NCBI GenBank assembly: GCA_001931905.2
Contig: MSJI02000240.1
Coordinates: 1 to 64,000, forward strand
From: Cladosporium sp. IMV 00045
Taxonomy: Eukaryota; Ascomycota; Dothideomycetes; Cladosporiales; Cladosporiaceae
Direction of reading: 5' to 3'
DNA length: 64,000 nt
Shown here: piece after piece, positions 9,092-19,547 of the stretch
Layout of the letters: every line of letters starts with the position of its first letter
Numbering within the stretch: the first letter of the stretch is position 1
Notes under the pieces: generated by a model
The model's input: the letters and a program-made list of their open reading frames with translations, nothing else
Database searches by the model: none
Told to the model about the DNA's origin: nothing
Translations under genes and position numbers: made by a program

Positions 9092-12000
9092 ATGCCCTGG
9101 CAGCCACTTCCCGCAGTCGCCTTTGCGATCTGCACATACCCCTTCGATGCGACTCAACCTCAAGACCTCCCGCTTCAGGTCGGCGACCATATCTACATCA
9201 TTGAGCAAGGAGGTAAGAACCAACAATGGTACCGTGGATATCTGGTCGCGGCGCCGTCGCTGCTGGCCGGTCTCACGAAGAAGCGAGGCCAGCAATTAGA
9301 ACACCGTGTGTTTTCTGGCATATTCCCTCGCAATTGCGTCGAGGTCAGGGAGCTCCTTGGAGAGAACAAAAGGCCTGAGACTCCGACAAGCCCACTGTCA
9401 CCTGACAACATCGAGGATGGAAACATCATGGAGAAAAGAAAGAGCCAGAAACTACACGCAAGACGACTGAGTAGAGCGCACAGCAGAAAGAGAAGCCAAT
9501 CCAACCTCAGAGACAAAGCGAATGTAAACGGAGTTGACTTGGAGCGCAACCCTCTACCGCGACTTCCAGGCGCACCCAAGCCACCTGCGCCGGTGCCATT
9601 GCTCAGGGTAGGCGACGAGACGGTGCAGTCAGCTGAGGAGCCTCTGGTGGACGAGATTGCATCTTGTTTGCGCGAATGGCACGATGCTCGGCTTCACGAC
9701 CTACTGCTCGCTCGCGGCTACAGCCCGCTCGGTCAAGTACAAGACCTCATCAAGCGTTTGGACATGAGCCGACAACAGCTAATGCACGATGTCATGACGA
9801 CTCGAGAGCTGAAATGTCTGCGTGAGGATACGGTTTGGGACCTGGTAGCCGGCAACAAATTCCTGAGTGATGAAGTTGTGGTTCGCAGTTGCCCAGGGAA
9901 AGGTCGCATTCTGACGGCGGAGGACTCTGTGATCGAGATGACCAAGGATCAAGCCAACATGAGCATCCTAGACCGACCGCCCAGACCTTCGGCGGACATG
10001 CACATGCTATATCATATCCTGGTTGATGTCACGAATTTCGTGTCAACTTCCAAAACACCAGCTACGCTCCAAATGCACCTCTGCTCGAAGGAGTTTGGCG
10101 AGAAACCGAAACCTCTGACCGAAAACTATGCGATTGCCTTGCCAATCATCGACGACGATTCAAAGCACTCCGAAGATGAGCCCAAGACGCTCTTCGTGAA
10201 TCTCAATGCTTCAGATTTGGGTATTGGACAAGAGACCAACTCCCTGTACCTGGTTTTCAAGATTCTTCGGGATGAGCCGGTACGGCAGACGCTTTCCCAT
10301 CAACCTGCTCCGCAGCTGTCGACTCAATCTTCGATGTCGTCGATACCAAAAACACGCAACAGCCTTAAGACTAGACGAAGTATATTTGGAAGCCAGCGGA
10401 AGCCGGAAGGCCGTCCTGGTACTGCAAACTCAGAGCGACCTCAGACAGGTCATTCGAGCTCATCTTTCTCCGAAAACCCCGTACCAGAGAAGACCGTCAA
10501 ACGGACTGTCGGCGTCGGGGCTGTAGATCTCACCAACGTCGCGCGTGAGCAGTCGGAACTACGCAGAAGTGTCTCCATGTGGGTTCCCTCGACACCCTCT
10601 GACAGTCGCGACGATGAAGGCGCGGATTGGCATGATATCGTCCGCGAGTTGGGTCGCAGCCCAACCGGCGGGTTCACCAAGGTTACTGACATCAAGCGCT
10701 TTGACATTTTTGCAACTGCCCTTCCATCTCTGGATCTGAACACTTTGATTCGCACTACGCCGACGCTGCTGCACAACATACACACAACCCAGAAGCTTGG
10801 ATTTTCAGGAGTGCCATCCAGCCCACGAAGTGACATTTATCTCACAATTACGGAGCCGCTCGTACCTAGGAATGCACAGCTGGCACACTCGAAATTTGGA
10901 AATGTACCCTTGAGTCAAAGATGTCAGACTTCGCTTGCTAACTTGCAATTGACGCTCGAAGTCCGCAAGGCCAGCGGTGAGAGAGTGGAAGACTGCATTT
11001 ACACTTCATCTAATCATCAAGGCCACATTGCATGGCGGACTACGGGTGTGGAACGGGGTGAAGCTTGGAATCAGACTATCAAGCTGTCAGTCCCTGCTGA
11101 GGATGTACCTGGTTGTCACGTCGTCATGAGCATCGCAGACAGCCCGAACTTCCCATTTGCGCTTGCGTGGGTGCCGCTTTGGGAGAACGATGCCTTTGTA
11201 CGGGACGGCGAGCATCATGTTTCGCTTTATGTCTACGACGAATACAGTTCCAGCATGATCGGAGGGAAAGGTGCCTATCTGGCGCTGCCACCGTGGGCAA
11301 GGAAAGCCGACTTCACGCAAGCATCTGCGACTATGGTTTCGATCCAGACGTATCTGTGCAGCACAGAGTACTCACAAGATCCCAACCTGCTCGGTCTCTT
11401 GAACTGGCGAGAGTTCCATGGCGAAAGGCTGGTTGAAATCCTCGACAAATTCTCGTTCGTGCCAGAGATCGAAATTGTGAAGCTCCTTCGCCAGGTCTTT
11501 CACGCCTTGTTTGAGATTTTGGCTGAGTACGCTGACAACGCCACCTACGAGGATCTCGTCTTCTCGAATTTTGTGGTACTCTTCCTGGTGGCACGGGACC
11601 GCCGCTTTGATATGGAGAATGTGATTGAAGAGTATGCCACTACCCGTCACGATTGGCCGTTTGCAAGCCAATGCCTCATCCGAGCTTTCCACCGCTTGGT
11701 TGTCAGGCCACTGGACTCAGAATCTTCGAGAAAGCTCAGGGCTGCACTCAAGGTCGGTGACCAGATGTTGCGACTGATTGTGGAGACGAGAGCTGCGCCG
11801 CCTGAGGAAGAGAATGAGGACGAAGCTATCGTTGATGATGATAACGACCGGCACCCGGATTTCGTACAGGACTTGCAGAACCTCTTCGTGGCCTTGATGG
11901 CTTTGATGCGCAATCCTATGCCCGTGCTGCTCGGCACCCAGACTCTTGTCATCCAGCACTTTCATTCTTGGCTTCCGGAGCTTTCATCTTTCATGGACCC

Positions 12001-15000
12001 TTCCGAAATCTTGGAGATTGCCACAAACCTCTTGGACGCTTGTGCCCATGCGCAAGGCAAACTTGTTTTCCACCGTTTGGTCCTCATCATTAATTTCAGT
12101 CAGCTAGAGATCTTCAAGAGGCAAGAGATTCGCGAAAGCTTTGTTGCCAACACCTATCGATGGTTGGCGCCGTACTGGGGCGCAACGACGGAAGTCAATG
12201 ATCAGTGGCGAAATCAAGTCCGCCTCTGCTGCTCGGTCATTGCCACACAAATGTTCCAGCTGGGCGAGGAGAGCTGCCAATATGTTCCCAAACTGGTCGA
12301 GTCCTACGAATCCTTACAAAAGGTTGAACGCACCCCGAAGCGAAGCTTCAGCATGCTGTTCCCAACCAGCTACCCATTCCCGGAAAAGCGAGCGCCTGCT
12401 CAGATCGAAGTCGATGAAGCCTTACTTGAGATGTCGGCTTTGCTGGCAGCGTCCCTCACAACTCCGAAGCGCCTTTATTTCGACGCGAGCGTGGTGGACG
12501 TCCCCGGCGTTCTTCTCCAGGCGCTCAGGGTACAGCAGAGCATTCTAAACTGTGAAGCCTTCCCGAGGAGCTGGGTGAGCTTGCACGTGAGCCACCATCG
12601 CTATTCCATACAGGCATTGCAGCGAATCTCAGAGATCCTGCTGGAGTGGATCCCCGACATCTATGCGCCCAACGCGGATGAAGCTTTCGAGTTCGACACC
12701 ACCATCTGGCGACAATTCTTTGAGACTCTCTTTGCGGCTGTCAGTAGTCCTGCGCTGGCTATGGAGACTTTCCCTGAGCAGAAACGCAGGGCTATCTGGA
12801 AGATTGCTGGTGATGTGAGAGAAGAAGGCGCGCAGTTGCTGAAGCGCAGCTGGGAAGCTATCGGATGGGAGACAGACGAGGATACTCGCGCACTGCACGG
12901 CTTCGATCGTATGGGAGGCTACCAGGTGCAGTTCGTCCCAGATCTTGTCGCGCCTGTCGTGGAGCTGTGTCTGAGCGTGCACGCAAGCCTGCGAACTGTT
13001 GCGGTTGAGGTGCTGAGAAGCATGATTGTCAGCGCCTGGGAGATCGATCAGGATTTGGGTATCATTCAGACTGCCATGATCGATTGCCTTGACAAGCTGT
13101 GCCGCAGGAAGGCGGTCACCGAGGCCGCGTTGCAGAAAACCTTCATCACTGAGATGATCTCGAGATTCATTTCACTCAGGCACACCACCGAGGATAGCCT
13201 CTACCAAGCCGTGGTGGGCATGTTCAGCAAGATTGAAGAGCTCCTCGGAATGCTTGGTAGCATGCATTCGGGCGAGATCGCGTCTAACGAGCCTGCCCAG
13301 ATCATTAACACATTGCGGTTGATGGAGTTTCTGCGCAACGTCCAGAGTGAGCAAGCTTACATCCGCTACGTCCACCAGCTCGCGGACATGCAGTCAAGTG
13401 CTGGTAACCATACTGAGGCTGGCCTGGCGCTGCAGCTGCATGCCGATAGATATGAGTGGGATACTATGGCTCAGACCGAGGAGATGACCGAGCCAAAGAT
13501 GCCGGCGCAGAAGGCTTTCGATCGCAAAGAAGAGCTGTGCTTCCAAATGGTGCAGCACTACGAACGCGGACAATGCTGGCAAAAAGTCCTGGCCATTTAT
13601 AGAGAGCTGGCCCACCAGTACGAGACCAACATCTTCGACTTCGCGAAGCTAGCCAGGGCTCAGCGAGCGATGGCAGGTGTCCACGATAGGATCGCAAAGA
13701 ACGAACGCTCGACTCCGAGGTACTTCAGAGTCGTGTACAAAGGCCACGGTTTCCCCGTCAGTTTGCGCGACAAGGAGTTCATCTTCGAAGGTCATGCCAC
13801 AGACCGCCTGTCAATTTTCGAAGACCGCATGAAGCAGCTTCACCCTGCGGCGCAGATCCTCCGTGTTGGCACTGAGCCGGAGCTCGAAGGACAGTATTTG
13901 CAGATCTACGCGGTTAGCGTTCACAAGGACCTTCATCACACAATCTACCAGCGCACCAAGGTTGCTCAGACGGTCAGAGATTACTTCCTCTTGTCGAGCC
14001 CGCAGAGGTTCTCGACGACTTCCAGGCAGCCGCTGCGGGATGTTCCCATTACCGATCAACCAGTGGAGAAGGTTGTTTACACGACGTCAGAGGCATTCCC
14101 CACGATCTTGCGACGTGCAGAGATTGTCAAGATGGATAGTTCAATGCTTTCACCCGTCGAGGCTGCTGTGGAGCGTACGGCAAGAAAGACGCAAGAGATG
14201 GTCGCGTTGGAGAAGCGCATTACAGGCGGTGACGAGACAGCTATCCATCAGCTTTCCGAGGCCATTCTACTCTCCGTCGATCCAGAATCCGACAGCAGTG
14301 TCGCTCGCTACCGCAACCTCCTACCTGCGGCCGCCGCCAAGGAACGCGAATCCGAGGAAGTCGACCCTAACACTGTCGACCTCAACGAAACGGAAACGCC
14401 ACCCATGAACCCCCTCCAATCCGCCCTTCACACCGCCCTCCTGGACCACGCCCTCATCATCCGCAGGTGCCTCTCACTCTACAACCGCTCCGCCCGTATC
14501 GCAACGCGCGCAGAGCTTGTCCCCCGCTTCGAAGCAACTTTCGAGCACGAGCTCGCAGCCCTCTTCCCAGGCCAGGCCAACGTCGTCGATTTCAGCGAGA
14601 TCCCACCCGAGACACCCGGCAGCGAAGAACCCAACGCCAACGGCCAGCAAGCAAGCGAAGGCGCCGCGAACAACGATTCCGCCATCGTCGAAGACGGCCA
14701 GCGACCCGAATCCGCCTTCCGCCGCGGCCGCAGACGCTCCCTGTCGTTCCTCAAGCGCGGCTCGATCAGCTCGCTCCGTGGCCGCTTGACCGAGCAGAGT
14801 CAGCAGAATGCCGACGAGAGTGGCCGCCAGACTAGGAATGAGAGTCGCGCCAGGAGCCAGAGTCGTGGCAGGCTGAGTCTTTTCGATCGACGACCGAGCG
14901 TGGACAGTAGGCCTGGTAGCGCGGCCGGTGGTGGCGGGACGCTCAAGAAGAGGCTGAGTTTCTTGAGTAATGGTGGGAGTTGGGGACAGGCTACTTATCA

Positions 15001-15013
15001 CAATAACCAGTGA
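9092..15013 (+). CDS. dck1: DOCK-family Rac/Rho guanine nucleotide exchange factor (copy 1)
   Basis: An uninterrupted 1973-residue frame. Domains in order: an SH3 domain (about 8-84, with ALYDY-like ICTYPFDA and the QWYRGYL strand), a basic Ser-rich linker, the DOCK N-terminal helical region, a DHR-1/C2 domain (about 580-700, from DIYLTITEPLVPRN to FALAWVPLWE) and helical repeats. The catalytic DHR-2 domain follows (about 1409-1820, with EAGLALQLHADRYEWD and YFRVVYKGHGFP), and then a disordered Arg/Ser-rich tail (about 1850-1973). DOCK proteins use DHR-2 to load GTP on Rac-type GTPases and DHR-1 to bind phosphoinositides; budding yeast Dck1 works with the ELMO-like Lmo1 on Rho5. This protein has the same layout and most likely activates the fungal Rac at the plasma membrane. 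The start ATG (GTCAAGATGCC) is followed at once by the SH3 domain. Differences from copy 2 cluster in the linker and tail. Confidence 0.95.
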   Translation: MPWQPLPAVAFAICTYPFDATQPQDLPLQVGDHIYIIEQGGKNQQWYRGYLVAAPSLLAGLTKKRGQQLEHRVFSGIFPRNCVEVRELLGENKRPETPTSPLSPDNIEDGNIMEKRKSQKLHARRLSRAHSRKRSQSNLRDKANVNGVDLERNPLPRLPGAPKPPAPVPLLRVGDETVQSAEEPLVDEIASCLREWHDARLHDLLLARGYSPLGQVQDLIKRLDMSRQQLMHDVMTTRELKCLREDTVWDLVAGNKFLSDEVVVRSCPGKGRILTAEDSVIEMTKDQANMSILDRPPRPSADMHMLYHILVDVTNFVSTSKTPATLQMHLCSKEFGEKPKPLTENYAIALPIIDDDSKHSEDEPKTLFVNLNASDLGIGQETNSLYLVFKILRDEPVRQTLSHQPAPQLSTQSSMSSIPKTRNSLKTRRSIFGSQRKPEGRPGTANSERPQTGHSSSSFSENPVPEKTVKRTVGVGAVDLTNVAREQSELRRSVSMWVPSTPSDSRDDEGADWHDIVRELGRSPTGGFTKVTDIKRFDIFATALPSLDLNTLIRTTPTLLHNIHTTQKLGFSGVPSSPRSDIYLTITEPLVPRNAQLAHSKFGNVPLSQRCQTSLANLQLTLEVRKASGERVEDCIYTSSNHQGHIAWRTTGVERGEAWNQTIKLSVPAEDVPGCHVVMSIADSPNFPFALAWVPLWENDAFVRDGEHHVSLYVYDEYSSSMIGGKGAYLALPPWARKADFTQASATMVSIQTYLCSTEYSQDPNLLGLLNWREFHGERLVEILDKFSFVPEIEIVKLLRQVFHALFEILAEYADNATYEDLVFSNFVVLFLVARDRRFDMENVIEEYATTRHDWPFASQCLIRAFHRLVVRPLDSESSRKLRAALKVGDQMLRLIVETRAAPPEEENEDEAIVDDDNDRHPDFVQDLQNLFVALMALMRNPMPVLLGTQTLVIQHFHSWLPELSSFMDPSEILEIATNLLDACAHAQGKLVFHRLVLIINFSQLEIFKRQEIRESFVANTYRWLAPYWGATTEVNDQWRNQVRLCCSVIATQMFQLGEESCQYVPKLVESYESLQKVERTPKRSFSMLFPTSYPFPEKRAPAQIEVDEALLEMSALLAASLTTPKRLYFDASVVDVPGVLLQALRVQQSILNCEAFPRSWVSLHVSHHRYSIQALQRISEILLEWIPDIYAPNADEAFEFDTTIWRQFFETLFAAVSSPALAMETFPEQKRRAIWKIAGDVREEGAQLLKRSWEAIGWETDEDTRALHGFDRMGGYQVQFVPDLVAPVVELCLSVHASLRTVAVEVLRSMIVSAWEIDQDLGIIQTAMIDCLDKLCRRKAVTEAALQKTFITEMISRFISLRHTTEDSLYQAVVGMFSKIEELLGMLGSMHSGEIASNEPAQIINTLRLMEFLRNVQSEQAYIRYVHQLADMQSSAGNHTEAGLALQLHADRYEWDTMAQTEEMTEPKMPAQKAFDRKEELCFQMVQHYERGQCWQKVLAIYRELAHQYETNIFDFAKLARAQRAMAGVHDRIAKNERSTPRYFRVVYKGHGFPVSLRDKEFIFEGHATDRLSIFEDRMKQLHPAAQILRVGTEPELEGQYLQIYAVSVHKDLHHTIYQRTKVAQTVRDYFLLSSPQRFSTTSRQPLRDVPITDQPVEKVVYTTSEAFPTILRRAEIVKMDSSMLSPVEAAVERTARKTQEMVALEKRITGGDETAIHQLSEAILLSVDPESDSSVARYRNLLPAAAAKERESEEVDPNTVDLNETETPPMNPLQSALHTALLDHALIIRRCLSLYNRSARIATRAELVPRFEATFEHELAALFPGQANVVDFSEIPPETPGSEEPNANGQQASEGAANNDSAIVEDGQRPESAFRRGRRRSLSFLKRGSISSLRGRLTEQSQQNADESGRQTRNESRARSQSRGRLSLFDRRPSVDSRPGSAAGGGGTLKKRLSFLSNGGSWGQATYHNNQ

Positions 15014-15311
15014 TTGAAGTGTAGCGTGGTCGTGGGAGTTTTGAGATGTTCGTCGCTGAGCGTGAGATACTTGGTTTTCTGGTGAGGTTTTGATACCCTG
15101 GGGCTTTTTGCAGGATGCGGGTTTTCCTTTTCCTTCGTTTTCTCTCTCTTCCCTTCTTGTTTGTATGATCAGTTCACAGAGAGTGGATGAACTCTCGTTT
15201 CGGTCTCTTCTTGTACGATACGATTTTCTATGTCATCACCAACCGATTGACCCCTCCAGCTTCATCTCCTCTTCCACATTCCCTTCCTAACTCTCCGACC
15301 TTCCAACTCCC

Positions 15312-18300
15312 TCACTCCTCCAGCGTCTGATCCCAAAGACTTCCCACCCTCACCTCCCCCACCCACTTCCCACCAGTATCATCCCTCTTGACCCTAAACC
15401 CCACCTCCCTCTCCTCCCCCTTCCCAAGCCAAAACCCATTGTCACCAAAATTCCCCAGCACGCCCGCCCCATGCTCGAGCCAGACCCAGGCCGCGAGGCC
15501 TTCCGTCGCCCGAACGGTGAAATTCCCCGTCGAATTCGAGTACGATAGCTTAAGACCTGGGTCGACGAGCGAGGCGTCTTTCAGGGGCGAGGCGTGGAAC
15601 CAGCTCGTGTGTTTGAAGGGTTTGGTGGTGGGGGAATTGGGCACGTGGCCGGTGGCTGTCACGGACATTTTTAGGATGGCGTTTTGCCGCTGTTGCGGCG
15701 TGGGTAAGAGGTAGGTCGTGTTTGTTTGTAAAACTTGCGTGCTGTTGATGGCGCCGACGGTGAAATTTGTCGAAGAGGATGAGGCGTTGTTATCGACGGG
15801 GAGTTTGCGGCCGCTCCAGTCGAACCATTCGAAGCTTGCTTCGCCGCTGATGGGTTCCCAGAGGTCGGATGTCACCCATACGCTCAAGTTCCCGGTGGTG
15901 TAGTCGAAGTAGGGCGCGATGATGACGGGCTCGTAGGCGGCTTTGGCGGCGTAGTGAAGGAGTTTCCAGCGTCCGTCGTATTCGATGCTGGACCATGTAG
16001 GTGCTACCCAGATGTCTTCTAGCTGCCAGTAGAGGGAGCCCTGTGAGTAGGTCAGGAAGGGTTCAGAGTAGAAGACATGCTTCACGTATTCGCAGCTTCT
16101 TCGATATGACTTACCAACTGACGATTCGGCAACCCCGAACCCCTGCGGTAGAAGTAAATCTGGCTCACGTAGAGATCGGCCTGAAAGATCTGAGTGGCGT
16201 GACACCAGGCGGAGAAGTTGGCGATGGAGTCCGTCTTGTTCGGAATGGGATACCACATTTCCACGCCTTCGGTCATCTGTGCCTGTCCGATTGACGCGTT
16301 GGCGAAGTTCGAGGCGTTCAAGCCGCCCGGCGGCGGGTGGTGGTCTCTGAGCATTACTACGCTTGAGTTGAAGGACAAGTATTCTTCGGAAACTTGCTGG
16401 CGCCAGGAGTGGATGCTGGGCATGCTGTGGAAGCCGAATTCGTTGGAGAAGCCTGTGATTTGGTAAGCTGGTGGTCAATTTTTACATTGTGAGATTCACT
16501 AACGTCCGATGGGATAGGCTGACTCGTTGTAGAGCACGGAAACATTATAGTTGTAGAAACTGGATGGATGCTGGTTAGCTTCATCGTCGGAAACACTGCA
16601 TCATCTGCACTTACTCCGTCTCGCCATACACTGATCCCTCGGTGAGATTCTCGTAGCGCTCCACAATCGGGATGGGGTTGCTGAAGTTCAATTCCTGCCA
16701 TCCATTCGAGGTCGAAGAAGGCGTGTAGCTGATGCTTCTGCTATTCTCGAACACCGCTGGCAAAAGCGTATCCAAGAACAGAGTCTCATACTCTTTGACA
16801 TACTTCTCCAGCTCTTCCGGTGCGGACTGGTTCACGAGAGAGAGCTCGAGGTTTTCCAACTCGTTTCCACCAGCCCACAAAGCCAATGAAGCTGCGCGAT
16901 TCCATCAGTGGCATTCGATAACGCATGCGGTTAGACTTACGATGATGATTCACCCTCCTGACATTATACTCCGCCTCCTCCCGAACATCGGCCAAGAACG
17001 CCTCATCAACAGGATAAAGCGCATCACCGAATTCGAACTCACTCCATAGCAGTATACCTCTCTCATCCGCGAGATCGAACAGAAAATCAGGACTATACGC
17101 TCCGCTCGCCCAGACGCGGAGCATATTCTGATTGCCGTCAACGACGCTGTCGAACAGCCGGGCCATTTTCTCGGGCGTCACTCGTGGCCAGAAAGCGTCC
17201 GGGGGGATGAAATTGGAGCCTTTGGCGTAGAAGACGTGGCCGTTCACTTCGAAGTGCCAGTTGTTGCCCGGTGCAATACCTTGGTCTAGTTGGGCTTGGG
17301 TGACGGGGAATTCGTTCAGGACGATAGTGCGGAAACCGGTGCGTTTTTGGATGCTTGCTAGGGTGTTGTTGTTGGGACCTTGGACGGTGATGGTCAGATG
17401 GTAGAGGTTCTGAGGGCCGAGGCCGTTTGGCCACCAGAGGTCGACTGTGTCGGATGGGATGATCGTTGAACCTGTGATGGCACTGTCCGTCCTGTTGATG
17501 TTGTTCAAGAGGCCACTCGAGACGGTTGAGTTGTCATCATTTGTGAGTACATAGCTGAGAGTCACGTCTTGCGGTAGCTGACCCAAATAATCCATGCTAG
17601 CGTTGACAACCCAGGCTTTACTTTGGTCAGGCGGGATCAAATTGAGCTGTCCTTCGCGGTAGATGTCAATATCACTATTCCTCACATGCATCTCCTCAGG
17701 TCCCAACTGAACCACAAAGGCCGGCTTCCAAGGTCCTGCCGGAGCGAACGCAGGACCCCAATCCCAGCCGAAATCACTCTGTTCTTTCCTGTTCATTCGT
17801 TCAGCTTGAATCCACTCGCAGTACCAGACGAAGACTGCACAAAACGCACAGTAAGATTGACATACCTGATGAACCAACGATTAGGAAACTCAAACACCTG
17901 CTGCACGCCCTGAGGCCACGTCCTCTGCCCAGGCTGCTCAGCAATCTGATCCGCGATCTTCGTCGCCGACCCAAAGTTCAACTCTATCACAGCATCCTCC
18001 TCCACGCAGCCGTCTGCGAGAATTTGTGAAACGTCAAACCACCATTGGCGGAACTGATTGCCTGCTCTGCCCACAGGCCGACCGCAGAAGGAGATCTCCA
18101 CGAACGTGTCTAGGCCGTCGAATACCAGCCAGGTTGAGCCATTGCTACTGCTGTCATTGCTCTGTCCAGATGGTGATGACGAGAGACCCTCAATCGGCCC
18201 GCTGGTATAAGTCCAATTATTCCAAGCTACCCATCGGAGATTGAAGTCGTTGAGATCGTGATAGGGATCTCCGATGACTCCTGCCGCATAGAGATCGAGG

Positions 18301-18458
18301 TGTGCTTGACTCGGCAGAGAGGCAGGGACGGAGACGTTGAGAGCAGGGTTGGAGAGCGTCCAGGGATGGCCTTCTAGAGGTATTGTCTTCTTTGACCAGG
18401 CGGAAGATGCGAGTAAGCTCTGCAGGAGGAATGGGAGGAGGGGAGATGTCGGTGCCAT
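15312..18458 (-). CDS. mndA: Secreted GH2 beta-mannosidase, six exons (copy 1)
   Basis: Spliced from 18458-17866, 17788-16941, 16891-16615, 16559-16504, 16452-16115 and 16040-15312. All junctions are GT-AG with introns of 77, 49, 55, 51 and 74 nt, giving 946 residues, close to secreted fungal MndA enzymes. The N-terminus ([22 protein letters not shown]) is a signal peptide. Then come the galactose-binding-like domain (with [30 protein letters not shown]), [13 protein letters not shown], the immunoglobulin-like domain, and the TIM barrel with [28 protein letters not shown] (Glu of NELE is the expected acid/base) and [14 protein letters not shown] (the EFG Glu is the expected nucleophile). Many N-glycosylation sequons fit secretion. 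It removes terminal beta-mannose from manno-oligosaccharides. The last intron acceptor choice (CAAATCACAG) was made because it restores [11 protein letters not shown]. It ends 298 nt from the convergent DOCK gene. Confidence 0.92.
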
Positions 18459-19547
18459 TTTTGGGGAGTCCTTTGTTCTGTCATGTGAAGAAGAGGACTT
18501 CCTCAAATCAAGCGAGAGATGTAAGTAAGCAAGTAGGTGCCTGTTAAACAAAAGTACAGAAGAAAGACCAAACTTCGACGACAAGCCTTGTGGCGTCACG
18601 GACAAGCACTCTTAATATTCCTACCGATCAGAGCAAGCAAAGAGGGGGAGATATTGCGCGAGACGCATGACACGCGGAAATACCTAGTCCGTCGGCCTGC
18701 GTGCAACAGTAGTAGCAGTGATCACAACTCCGCTCCCGGACTAAGGCCTTACCTCGATTCAGCAATGATTGCAAATGGAGTGACGAAAGAGAGGAGCATG
18801 CGTGCATGGTAACGGCAAGCGGCAACTAACCCCTCACGAGCTTCAGCTTTTGCTGGACACTGTTGTCCTGCCCTTGACTACAGTAGTATCTGCGGAGTTC
18901 GATGTAACGTTCCTGAGATGGAACCTCAAGCGATGTGAGGGAGTTGAGCTCGAAGGAGCGGATGTCAGGGCGATGACGTCTTGCGTGCGGCACGGTACAT
19001 GTAGCCGTGAGACTCTTTGAAGAGAGTAAAAAGCATCACACTACAGGACGACTGGTAGAGGTATGTGGCATGCCTAAATATTCCATTCGCGTATACTAGA
19101 AAGACGTAGGACGTTACTGATAAATAGGTGAATATTCCAAACGATGCCTCGCTATGCTTATAAAAGCAAGAATAAACAACAAACAATAGAATGTACTGTA
19201 TGTATGTCCTGCCGCCGAATTCCTCTTCTGTCTCCCACTCGACCGATCCTTTTCCTAGGTAAAATGATCCCAAATGAAAGTAAAGAGGTTACTGCGCTCG
19301 TCACTGCATCATCGGCCGGAAGCTTTTGACCCGATACCATCTTCGGTGCCACCTTCCCATGTGTCTCGAAAGCAAGAGAATAAGGCCATTGTATGTCACC
19401 CTAAAGGGCTTTTTGCTGAGAACACACTCCCTCAACGCCGTCGCCCAGAAACCAAGAATAAAACGTACATTCAAGCCGTTGTTCGATCTAATGAACAATG
19501 AAGAAACGCTTCAAATGACTTGAAACTCAATTCGTGGACTCGTTCTG
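18459..19547. other. Spacer between beta-mannosidase and phosphatase genes (copy 1)
   Basis: About 1.1 kb holding the beta-mannosidase promoter (left part) and the phosphatase 3' region (right part). A 91-codon plus-strand frame at 18537-18812 exists in both copies without indels, but starts at GTG and changes amino acids freely, so I do not call it. A CRE-like TGACGTC lies at about 18974-18980 and is kept in copy 2. The right part from about 19060 is AT-richer and strongly conserved. Confidence 0.5.

Noticed and set aside
10450..10836. Antisense frames inside the DOCK gene (also 11372-11692, 14474-15001 and copy-2 equivalents)
   Set aside because: Shadows of the strongly biased sense codons; where conserved, the sense protein explains it.
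18537..18812. 91-codon plus-strand frame present in both copies without indels (second copy 36063-36338)
   Set aside because: It begins with GTG, not ATG, lies in the beta-mannosidase promoter region, and amino-acid changes between copies are frequent and non-conservative compared with true genes.
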